Source of the DNA: Coriaria nepalensis
Taxonomy: Eukaryota; Streptophyta; Magnoliopsida; Cucurbitales; Coriariaceae
DNA: 64,000 nt
Direction: 5' to 3'
Assembly (NCBI GenBank): GCA_027186245.1
Contig: CP114485.1
Coordinates: forward strand, 2,170,001-2,234,000
Under the pieces are notes generated by a model. That model was not told the origin of the DNA, made no database searches, and saw only the letters and a list, made by a program, of their open reading frames with translations. Shown here one piece after another: positions 11,779 through 22,195 of this stretch. The stretch's first letter is position 1; each line of letters opens with the position of its first letter. Made by a program: the position numbers and the translations under genes.

Positions 11779-12204
11779 ATGCAGGGAAAAGCCTCCATTA
11801 ACATCTACATTGCCTTGGCATTTCTTATTCTCCTACTTATCTCCTACTCCTCCAACAAACCCAGCAACCATTGCCACCGTTGCCTCAAGCTCCGTTCCAA
11901 CTTCACCTTTAGTCCCTCCTACCACTATCACCACCATGACCCCGTCCCCTTTGACCCTCTCGTCTCCGACCTCGAGCTCCGCGGTGAAGACAAGATATGG
12001 GAGAGACAATACATGGAGCACATGCACGACCACCCTGATCCACCGCACAACTCTGCCGGGGCTGCCCTGCCCCAGCCCGAATGGGAGGACTTGATGAATG
12101 CCGAGGACTACTTGAATAACGAGGCTCGCTTCAATATCACCAACAGGTTGGTCCTGCTGTTTCCCAGTATGGACATATGTAATAAACATTCATCTCTAGC
12201 TTAG
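11779..12204 (+). pseudogene. Orphan first exon of a CREC-type (reticulocalbin-like) EF-hand protein
   Basis: The frame starting at ATG 11779 encodes a signal-anchor-like N-terminus (IALAFLILLLISY), a basic stretch (RCLKLRSNFTFSP), a His-rich linker, then PVPFDPLVSDLELRGEDKIW, QPEWEDLMNAEDYLNNEARF and NITNRLVLLFPSMD. From memory this matches the N-terminus of plant calcium-binding CREC-like proteins such as At5g08580 and At4g27790, which continue with several EF-hands. Here similarity stops after LLFPSMDI: the frame runs to TAG at 12204 and none of the EF-hand exons can be found before the next locus. Either the rest was deleted or only this exon was duplicated here. The segment itself has no internal stop, so a short expressed product cannot be excluded. 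Confidence 0.65.
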
Positions 12205-12627
12205 CTAATTAAGTGTATGTGTAACATGAATGCAGGCACCGTGTGTTTCATCCATTATGTATATGTTTGAGACATGAGCAATCGCCTTTCCTCGATCCTC
12301 TCATAATTCACTTGTGCTGTGTGTACTCCTAGCTAGGTCGCACATGCATGCGTATTTGCATTTACATCACTACCTACGTACGTGCTCGAATCGCAATACA
12401 TGCAGATTTCTCAATAAATCCAAAATCTAGAAGACACAAACCAATTTACATAGAAGCTACTACCTATAGCTAGCTAGCTAGCTCCTAACTGCTACTACTC
12501 CAATTATGAATCACTACGAGACCTGACTGAATTAACCTTCTAGAACATACTAAATCCCTCCCCATCCGTGCGCCTCTCTCTCTCTCTATGTATATATATA
12601 TATGTTTGCGCAGCTAACTAGCTAGTC
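12205..12627. other. Spacer between the orphan exon and the protease pseudogene
   Basis: No EF-hand coding sequence and no other gene is visible. It contains a GCTA-repeat palindrome near 12470-12482 and a short TC/TA microsatellite near 12575-12603. Confidence 0.5.
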
Positions 12628-14382
12628 ATGACCAGGATACTGCTCCTGAGTTCGGTGTTTCTAATGACCTTAACTTGCATCCTGATCTTAATTAGGATCA
12701 GCGCCACCACTTGCTCACCCTATAATCACCCCAACTTTCAATACCTCAACGTCCATGAAGCACTCTCACAGACCAGACTGACCAAGCTGCCGCCTGACCA
12801 AGAATCCCGGCAATATCTTCATCAGTCATCGGAATATGATCGTGGAAATGGAAATTATAATCGTACGACTACTGCTACTTCTAAGTTGAAGCTGAGGATA
12901 GCCCACAGAGACAACTGCTTGTCTCTGCAAGCAATATCGGTGGTCATCGTGATCGGCAACTCCGTTTCCAATTTCCTCTTCTGCGAGCAGTCTCGTTTAC
13001 AGAAAAGATATTTAGTTAATTTATAATTAAAAAATTTCTCTTATTTAATAAGATTTTTATAAAAAAAATAATTAAATTATAAAATTTAATAAAATATTAT
13101 AATTAAATTTAGTAAATATGTTTATATTTAATTTTATAAAATATATTTTATATATTAATTCACTTATTAAAATTATAATATAGAGATAAATATTTAGTTA
13201 ATTTATAATATATAAAAAATTTCCTCAATTACACTATAAAATTTAATACGGTACGAATAGGACTTCCACTCTTCTACGCCTCCTTAACTATCACGTGGCG
13301 GACTTGGGGTCCATGTTGTTTATGGAATGGAGGAAGGGAGTGGCGAATACTTTGTCCGGATATGTGTGGGTAGCCCTCCGAGAAGCCAATACATGGTTTT
13401 CGATTACGGGAGTGATATTGTTTGGGTCCAGTGCCAACCTTGCAGCCACTGTTACCGTCAGTCCGACCCTCTTTTCGATCCTGCATTCTCTGATTCATAT
13501 GCTGGCTCCTGCTCAACTACCCTTTGTGATCGCCTCATGGTCCAGAACGTCGGCTGCCATGCTGCTAACTGCCGCTATGAGGTGTCGTACGGCGATGGCT
13601 CTTACGCGAAGGGCACGCTTGCTCTCAAGACTCTTACGCCTGGCGGGACCTTCATTCGCAACGTGGCCATTGGATGCGGCCATGTCAACCGTGGCATGTT
13701 TATTAGCCGCCGCTGGTTTGTTAGGTCTCGGAGGTGGCTCCTTGTCTTTTATTGGCCAGCTCAGTGGTCAGACAGGGTGGTGCATTTAGCTACTGCTTGG
13801 TGAGTTGGGGAGGTGCAGCCAAATCAACTGGGTCGCTGGAATTTGGGCGTGGGGCTATGCCCGCGGGAGCAGCGTGGGTCCCCCTGATTCGGAATCCATG
13901 GGCACCAACTTTCTACTATGTGGGGCTATCAGGCCTTGGAGTTAGAGGCATGAGGGTGGACATACCCGAGTAGGTTTTCAGGCTAACGGAGCCGGGCTAT
14001 GGATGAGTCGTTATGGAGACGGGACAACTGTGACGAGGCTACCGACGACGGCTTACGAGGCATTTCGCGACACCTTCATCACCCAAACACCTAACCTCCC
14101 TCGGGTGTCCGGGCTGTCCATATTCGACACATGTTTCAAATATCGACGGCTTTGTGTTCGTTCGGGTGCCCACGGTGTCCTTCTACTTTATAGGGGGGCC
14201 CCATATTGATCCTTCCAGCCAGCAACTTTCTGATTCCCGTGGACGGTGCCGGAACCTTCTGTTTCGCCTTTGCTGCTTCACCTTCCAGACTTTCCATAAT
14301 TGGCAACATCCAGCAAGAGGGCATCCAGATTTCGTTTGATGGAGCAAATGGTTTTGTTGGTTTCGGTCCTAACGTCTACTGA
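12628..14382 (+). pseudogene. Pepsin-like aspartic protease pseudogene (ASPG2-like)
   Basis: Pieces of a secreted A1-family aspartic protease occur in the right order but in different frames. They are a hydrophobic leader (ILLLSSVFLMTLTCILILI) and propeptide end (KLRIAHRD), then EEGSGEYFVRICVGSPPRSQ, YEVSYGDGSYAKGTL, AIGCGHVNRGMF, GLLGLGGGSLSFIGQL, GGAFSYCLVSWGGA, AWVPLIRNPWAPTFYYVGLS, TTVTRLPTTAYEAF, VRVPTVSFYF and IIGNIQQEGIQISFDGANGF. Frames change near 12910, 13695, 13790, 14025 and between 14110 and 14290, and stop codons interrupt the frame near 13973 and 14003. The first catalytic motif is Asp-Tyr-Gly instead of Asp-Thr/Ser-Gly, and the second reads Met-Glu-Thr-Gly where Asp is expected. 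An AT-rich insertion at about 13008-13255 splits the propeptide from the mature domain. This is a non-functional copy of an intronless gene of the ASPG1/ASPG2 group. Confidence 0.92.
13008..13255. mobile_element. AT-rich insertion inside the protease pseudogene
   Basis: Protease-like sequence resumes only after this block. The 20-mer ATATTTAGTTAATTTATAAT occurs at 13008-13027 and again at 13190-13209, and both copies run on into AAAAAATTTC-type sequence. The block is extremely AT-rich, unlike the GC-richer protease sequence on both sides. An insertion, possibly a decayed small element, is the simplest reading. Confidence 0.5.
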
Positions 14383-15202
14383 TCCGTCGTTATATTTATG
14401 TATCAGTATGTCCAATTTGGTATGTGTGAACTGTGTAGCGACGATGAATGTTAGACAACCAATAGTGGTATGATGAATAGTATATAATGTACGAGTACTT
14501 TAAAATAAATTTTTAGATATATCATATTATATATCGATTTATATGGTCTTAGATTAAAATTATGTATCAGTTTATATATCTATAATAAAGAGTTATTTGC
14601 ACGCGCTATTGTTAAGGGGAAAATTAAAAAGAAATGAAAAATCCTCGATGCAACGAGAAATCGTTGGGAAGTGGGAAGGGGAGAGAGAAGGGAGGGGCAT
14701 AAGTTTTGGTGGGAGACTTTCTACGAGCGAAACGATTCCTCCGGCGAGCGGTGGATCCCGAGCAGCCTCAGCTGGGAATTCGGTAAGTTATATTCTCTTG
14801 GATGTTCTTGCTGTGCTTTTACCAGTTGGACTGAAATGAGATCTGACCCCTTCATACCTGCCCTCACACCCATTTTCAGCCAAAATTATAGTTTGCTAGG
14901 ATGCATGTCCCTTCATTGTTTGCTCCGTTTCATTGAATTATATTTATTCATTTTGCTTTCTTGCTTGCTGGATGATCTGATCTTTTAGCCAATATATTTT
15001 TTTATTTCGGGGATCTTGTCTTGTTGGTGCCGCTACCATACTTGGAACCTGTGGATTTGGATCCTCGTTTTCAGCTGAATACTGGTTCATCTCAGACAAA
15101 ATTCTTCGTCATTTGTCTCTTGTATCACCCCTTTTGGGGTCCTTGAATGTGCGACTACGGGTATCTCTCACTCCCTATTGTTTCAAGCAGAATTATATAG
15201 AT
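14383..15202. other. Intergenic and probable 5' UTR with intron of LCBK1
   Basis: The first 250 bp are AT-rich flank. From about 14600 the sequence is a purine-rich leader ending in a good donor at 14783 (TTCG then GTAAGT). A plausible acceptor (TTTCAAGCAG) ends at 15190, just before the LCBK1 ATG. I infer a 5' UTR intron of about 400 bp. Confidence 0.45.
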
Positions 15203-18200
15203 ATGCACAACAGTGGAGGGCTCTTCAGCAACAGTGATAACAACAATCCTCCTTTGTCCCCGTCTGTGCGATCATTAGGTCCTCAACAGTCTATTCGCCG
15301 GTTGGGTTTGTGGACCCAAATGGGTACAGGAGGACAGCACTCCTCCCCAGTTGTCTTCCCTGAGAAACGCAGCAAGGTCAAGGCCTCTTCTCGACGGAGC
15401 AGTGAGATCAGTGCTTCTACCCCAAATCCCACCACCATCTCTTCTGGCGATCCCGTCAAACCTAAGAGCTTCGAGCACAGGATTGACATAGGTGGAGGAG
15501 GAGATGAAAAGTCTGACCTGTTGGGATATGTTGTTTACTCTGGGAAGCTTATCTTGGATAAGAGAAAGACCACCAACAAGAATACCTCTGATGTACAACA
15601 GACCTCTGGTGAGGGCACTAACCAAGAATCCGTTGATGCTAAACTTACCTGCAAGGTCTTGGTCTGGGGTTCCCAGGTTCTCCGTCTAGATGATGTCATC
15701 TCAGTAAGCTCTCCCTACCTTTTCATAATTGATGGTCTAGTATATTCTCCTTGTTTTCTTTTTCCCTTGTATTTTCCAAATGATAGCATGACTGATATCT
15801 GGGTTTTGACAGATCACTTATAATGTTGGCCTTAGACATTTCACAGTGCATTCATATCCATTTAAGAAAGGCTCCTATGGCCTTTCTTGTTTTATGAAGG
15901 CTAGAAGAACTAGGAAGGATTTTCGCTTCATAGCTTCTCGTGTGGAAGAAGCAGTTCAATGGGTTGGTGGGTTTGCAGATCAGCAGTGCTTCCTGAACTG
16001 TTTGCCTCACCCTTTGGTCTCTTCAAAAAAGCAGGCTTCGTCAGAACTACTTCCAACTGATACTCCTCCAGAATTACTTTTCAAATGTAAGAATCAGCCA
16101 AAGATGCTGGTGATATTGAACCCACGCTCTGGACGTGGTCGCTCAAGTAAAGTTTTTCATAGTGTTGTGGAACCTATTTTCAAGGTAGATTATGTTACTC
16201 ATCAACTAGATATCTGTATCGAATTCTCATTGTTAGCAGTTTATTTAGTCGAATCCCTTACCCAAAAGGTAATATAAAAAGGCCCACACTGGGTTACTGA
16301 TAATGCATTACTGTTGATCTGGCTAAAGCTATGGAGTATTAGGGTGCAATGCTGCTATGAGAAAGGAGTATAATAGAAAGCCCAGTTCAGGCTGTGCATA
16401 TAATAATTAATAGTTGTTGTAATTGATAGTGAGGTAATTGAATTATGTAAGCTTGAGTGTTTTCCCAATATGACAGCTTGCAGGGTTCAAATTGGAGGTT
16501 GTTAAAACAACTGCTGCAGGTCATGCGAGAAAACTTGCATTGAGTGTTGACATCAGTTCATGCCCCGACGGTACTATAAGTAGTTGATGTTCTTATAAGC
16601 ATTTGGTGTTTGTGATTTTTGTCTTAATCTAATTAGTTATCTTGCTCATCTTAACTCTTTTGTCTAATTCTACAAATTTCAGGAATTATATGTGTCGGAG
16701 GTGATGGAATTATTAATGAGGTTAGTTATTTGGCGGTTCTTTTCCATGTTGCATATCTGTTGTGCATAAATTCAATCAAATGGCGGTACTTATTCTTTTC
16801 ATGCTGAAGAAGTAACATTTGTCTTGGTTCTTATGCAGGTTCTGAATGGTCTACTCAGCAGAGACAATCAGAAAGAAGGAATTTCCATACCAATTGGTAT
16901 TATCCCTGCCGGTTCTGACAACTCGCTAGTTTGGACTGTACTTGGTGTTCGAGATCCTATTTCTGCTGCAATGGCTATTGTGAAGGTACGTCCGTTTTAT
17001 AATGAACAAAGTAGCTTTAAAATACAGATTATTCTATTATGAAAATCTTCCTTATGTTTTAAATATTCAGTCTAAGGGTTGACATCAAAAGCTTGAATGT
17101 CAAGTGGCAAACTGGCCTTTGGCCATAAGTGCAATCCATTTCTAGCACTACTTTTTAAGCAGCATGCCATTTCATGCATTGCTTCCCACATAATCACTAT
17201 GATTCAGCATCAAATTGCTTGGGTCTTTCTGAACATTTGGCTGTTCTTCCTGATATCAGAAGCTTTATTTGTAATATCTGACATCCAGTTTGTTGGTTAT
17301 CACCCACTATTCTTAATGGAAATCGGTTCAGTTCAAATTTATGAATTTTATATGACCTTAAATATATAAATATAAAACATATAATATATATATTTCAGTT
17401 GATCTAATTTTGATGAAATTTCTTGTTCCATCATTAAGGAGCAATATTAAAGCATTGTTGAGGCAAATGGAAAAGAGAAAGGAAATTTTATGTACAATAT
17501 TTGATCTTTCCTAAATCTTCTACTCTTTTTACACCTTGCCTTGTGACATGAAGATGCTGAAACTGTTTACCAATTGCCTATAATTAGAAGGTTCACCAAT
17601 AGTTTCCTGATTTTACTACTTCGCTAGTTGTTTATTCTAAAAAGCAAGTAATTAGTGAGTTCCTTATTTTTAGTCTGGAATTTCCTAGCTGGGTAATACA
17701 GTCAGCCAGTACTTATTATCAATTTCTCTGTGGAGAGGTGCTTGGTTACATTTGGTGTTCCATAGTTCTTTCCATAGTTCTTTTTAGTTTTGTGCCAGCA
17801 ACATGATCGGAATTGACACCAGAAACTTCAAATCTCTAGTGAGAAGGAATGGGCTCTCTCTCTCTAGACCATTGGTCTTGTTCCTTTGGAAGACTCAGTT
17901 TGAGCTGGTGTCTACTTGAAAAGATGGGAACAAGAAAATTTAAGCATTTATTACCATTTTTTTCTTCTTCTTTTCCCTGTTAAAGCAGAATACTCAGTTT
18001 GAATGGACTTATAATACTACCGCATGAAAATATCTCATCTGTATCAGTAAGGTATTTTTGTTGGTTACAGGGAGGTCTTACTGCCACAGATGTTTTTGCT
18101 GTTGAGTGGATACAGTCTGGTCTTATCCATTTTGGGATGACTGTCTCATATTATGGATTTGTCAGCGATGGTAAGTCTTGCTGCTGGGGTTCATTTGTTG

Positions 18201-19761
18201 AGTATAATTTTGCAGCTACTATCCCGTGTGATGCATTTGGTTGTACAATCCTCGAGTTTTTCTGTTCTCCTTTATATAGTTACCTTACTAATGAGTTGGC
18301 GATGACTCAAATGATGTTGTATGTCAAGTTTGATTGGTGCATTAATTTGATCTGAAATCTGATGTGTAGCACATGTTATTGGATGTTCACTTTGATCAGG
18401 TGTCATTCCTCGTGAATGTGAGGATAATGTTGGATTGTGTGCAATAAATAGTTTACTTCCAAGTTCTTATATGATGCTAATTGTTTTTTCTTATGTATAT
18501 GTTCCTTTTGTTGCAGTGCTGGAGCTTTGTGAGAAATATCAGAAACGTTTTGGTCCTTTGCGCTATTTTGTTGCTGGATTCCTCAAGTTCTTATGCTTAC
18601 CCAAGTATATTTATGAGTTGGAATATCTTCCAGCATTAAAAGAGGATGAAGGAATATTCTCTGCGGAAAAAGAAGTGGTTGATATGTCAGACTTACATAC
18701 TGACATTATGAAGAGATCAACCACAGATGGCATTCCAAGAGCATCTAGTCTATCAAGCATTGATTCAATAATGACACCTAGTAGGATGTCTGGAGGAGAC
18801 TTAGATACAACCTGTAGTAGCACCCATGCTAGCACTGAACCATCTGAATATGTCCGTGGCCTAGATCCAAAATCAAAGCGCCTGTCATCCTCAAGGAGCA
18901 ATGTAACTGCAGAGCCAGAGGTTCTTCACCCACAACTTCCGTTGTCAACGACTCCCAACTGGCCGAGGACCAGGTCAAAATCCAGAACAGACAAGGGATG
19001 GACTGGATTGACAGCCACACACGACAATCTTAGATGTTCTCGGGGCAATGCTGTGACAAATGACAGGGAAGATATATCTTCAACACTATCAGATCCAGGT
19101 CCCATTTGGGATGCTGAGCCGAAGTGGGATAGTGAGCCTAATTGGGATGTAGAAAATCCAATTGAATTGCCAGGCCCTTCCAAGGAAGTTGAGGTAGGAA
19201 TAAAAAAGGAAATTGGACCTAGGTTTGAAGATAAATGGATCATTACAAAAGGCCAATTTCTTGGAATTCTGGTTTGCAACCATGCATGCAGAACTGTACA
19301 GAGTTCACAGGTGGTGGCACCAAAAGCGGAACATAACGACAATACATTGGATTTGCTTTTAGTTCATGGGAGTGGGCGACTTAGGTTGTTGAGATTTTTC
19401 GTGCTACTTCAAATGGGACGGCATCTCTCACTGCCATATGTTGAATATGTTAAGGTATGTATGTTTGCGGCTGTTGATGCCTAGTCACTTTGAAATTTCT
19501 ACAAACTGCATATGGATTCCACCTGTGGATTCCATGTTGGCAGCACAATTATCAGACATGTACTATGTTGTACTCCCACCTCCCTAATTTGATATATATA
19601 CTGTAATGCAGGTAAAATCGGTGAAGATTAAGCCTGGAAAGCACACCCACAATGGTTGTGGCATTGATGGTGAGTTTTTTCCACTCAATGGACAGGTTAT
19701 TTCATCACTGCTTCCCGAACAATGCAGACTGATCGGTCGATTCCCAAGCCGTCATGTATAA
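15203..19761 (+). CDS. LCBK1: Sphingoid long-chain base kinase
   Basis: The enzyme phosphorylates sphingoid long-chain bases (sphinganine, phytosphingosine) at C1 to give signalling lipids. Eight exons (15203-15703, 15813-16184, 16477-16570, 16683-16720, 16839-16985, 18071-18170, 18517-19454, 19612-19761) join in phase to 779 residues, near the 763 I recall for Arabidopsis LCBK1 (At5g23450). A PH-like N-terminal part (YNVGLRHFTVHSYPFKKGSY) is followed by the diacylglycerol-kinase-type catalytic domain. That domain contains NPRSGRG at 270-276, GGDG at about 328-331 and PAGSDNS at 358-364, then GGLTATDVFAVEWI and GMTVSYYGFVSD. The long exon 7 carries the plant-specific Ser-rich insert (ASSLSSIDSIMTPS, STHASTEPSEYVRG, then WPRTRSKSR), and the C-terminus has LLLVHGSGRLRLLRFFVLLQ. 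The start at 15203 (MHNSGG) follows the family; the open frame extends upstream but lacks similarity. The 1.1-kb intron 5 is the longest. Confidence 0.96.
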
Positions 19762-22195
19762 TAACCCGAGTCCTCTTTGTACCAAACTAGTTACTGTCTG
19801 CTTTTGTTTACCTTTTCCCTTTCCATTTCCTCCCCTTCTTTTTGTTCTGCCATGGGACAACTTGAGGTCCCTGTAAATCTTTTATTCAGTTATGTGCATC
19901 TGTCACTTCTTGCTTTATTAGTTTCCTCAGTGCCCTTTGCACTTTGCTTTCTCACCTATCATGGTCCTTGCCCTATGTTTGCCAACTCCTGTCCAACCTA
20001 CTAAGAGAAATTCAAATTCCGGTTGTTTACTATTTACATCTATGTACAATCTTCAAGAGTTCAAGAGAGAATCTTTGTAAATTAATTAGTCTTTCAGCCA
20101 TCATTACCTGTATTCTTTGCTATCAATTCTTGGGTCTCTATTTTCTGATATTACATGAAATTTATCTAGAATGTGAATTAGTAGGAGCACTGTGCTGAAT
20201 CCCCTGCCATGGGGATAGGAAGGTTAACCACTTGCATTACTCTTGTATGTTGCTGGGTTGAAGATCACAGTTTGTATTGTAGTTCATTTTTGGGCTACTT
20301 GATGGCTTAAGATAGCATCAGATTGTGAACTGGAAGAGATGATTGACAAATTGGAAGACCGAAAACTGCCCAGGGCAACAGTAAGGTGATGGATTTTTGC
20401 GATGTTTGAATACAGAAAAGACTTGAAGAAAGGAGGGTGATCGGTTTTTGCAAATACTAGTTCTCAATGAATTGGCAGAGCGGACAGGTAATTTGACCGG
20501 CTTTCCCTCACCTTTGTTAATGTCACGTATACATGTGTTTAGTATCAAGATTCAGGAGCGGTTCTTAAAGATGTGAAGCACAACTATATAATACTGTTTT
20601 GTATGTTAAGAACGGTTGTATGTTGCATGTCAAGTCAAATACATCAACAAATGAATAGCAAGTAAATCTCATGTAATAGCTCATAGAGTGGACCTGTACA
20701 ACCAACATTTCTGAGATTCTGTATTTGCATTACCTACTGTTTCTATGAGTCGCTGAAAATTTATAGAATAATAGGCATTATTCAGGAGAGAGCACGATAG
20801 CTTCTCCTTCCCAGGCCACCTGAACAACAGTAATTCATTACTAAGGGTTAGGGTTTGGATTCGGGTTCGGTCTGGTTCGAATTGGTCCGAACGTTACTAA
20901 AGTTTCACTCGAGTCAATTTGAATAGAAATAGACCTTTCCTCGCAACTACTATCCCATTGGGTGATTAAGCTTTAATTAAAGCATTTGGCCCAAAACAAA
21001 AAAAGAAAAAGAAAGAAGAAACTTTAGTTGAAGCAATAGAGACATCGTTGGTTTCAACAATCGTGGTATATGCTTCAGTAGAGTATAGAGCTCGAGTCCT
21101 GCGTGGCTGTTGTCTGGCTCCCACTGATAAAAACAAACAAACACATGAAAAGAATGAATGATTAGATTTGGGCCTGGGCCCGAGCCCGGGCCCAAAGGAG
21201 TTAATGAGAAGACAAAAGTGTTGCGGTCATATTTCGATTTTGATTCGGGAGTGGAGGGAGAAAGGAGAAATGAATCAAAATCGAAATGAGAAGTGAGAGT
21301 TGGGTCTGGTCCTCCTGGGAAAGCTGAAGGTGAAGCCGAGCCCTGACCTGAATTCAGGTGGCTGCCGTGACAGAGAGAGAGAGAGACCGTGGCACGTCGT
21401 TTTCAGTTTCTGTTCCCCTCCCACCTCTCTAGCTGGCTCCATCTGAACTCTACTCTACCAGTTGAGCCTCAAACTGAAGGTTGTCATTTTGAACAGGAAG
21501 GAAGCATACGATATGCGTTATGATTTGAATGTGTTTCTAATTAATAATATCTCATCATTAAAGAAAAGAGGGAGGGACATATAACGTGAAGGCGCCTCAC
21601 CCCTCTTATCTCAGCTCTGATCTACTCATCATCTCTCTTCTCTCCTTGCTGTTTTTCCTTTGTCGATTCTGGAATTCGGAAACCTCTCGCTTCAGGCAAC
21701 AGATTCTGCTAATGCTAGCTCACTCCATCTTCATTCTTCCTGGAATCGAATCTTAATGTGAAAAAGGAAGAGGGGAAGAAGCTACTGACCAAAGCTTTTT
21801 ACATGTCCCGCCCTGCTTCAAGGAAGCTCACTATAATGTCTCTTCTCTTCACTTTCATCCCCCCCCCCCCTCTTTTTTTTACATGTTATATCGTATTATT
21901 TTCCTTCATTTATGGTCTTCATGTTTTCTATCTGATCTATATCTACTTCTTCGTTTTATTTTGTTAGCTACAGTTACCATCAAAATGCCGACAACCCGAT
22001 GAAGTGGGCTCGCAAGATCTAAGAACTTTTTCGACTTCGTTTCGTTGCTTAAATGTGGAAGCAACCGCAGTACCAAACCGACAGACTCAACTAATGTGTA
22101 CAGGGGACAACATCTGCACCAATTTCCCCTCCAATTCCACTCTTTAGGGTTTCTTCTACTTTTCGTTTCCTTGTTCTTCCCGATAATCTTATGCC
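19762..22195. other. Intergenic: LCBK1 3' flank and KTN80 promoter with 5' UTR
   Basis: LCBK1 3' UTR, then about 1.5 kb in which I see no gene, a 12-base C run at 21859-21870, and the KTN80 leader from about 21600. The leader holds several short upstream ATGs (for example near 21758 and 22045). Frames at 19777-20198 and 20318-20548 are short, unconserved and AT-skewed. Confidence 0.5.

Noticed and set aside
15275..15625. 116-codon antisense frame opposite LCBK1 exon 1
   Set aside because: A shadow of a conserved exon, with no recognisable protein.
18926..19342. 138-codon antisense frame within LCBK1 exon 7
   Set aside because: A mirror of the conserved LCBK1 coding exon; its content follows the codon bias of the sense strand.
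20860..20890. GGTTCGAATTGG resembling a tRNA T-arm
   Set aside because: No matching acceptor stem, anticodon arm or D-arm could be folded around it by eye.
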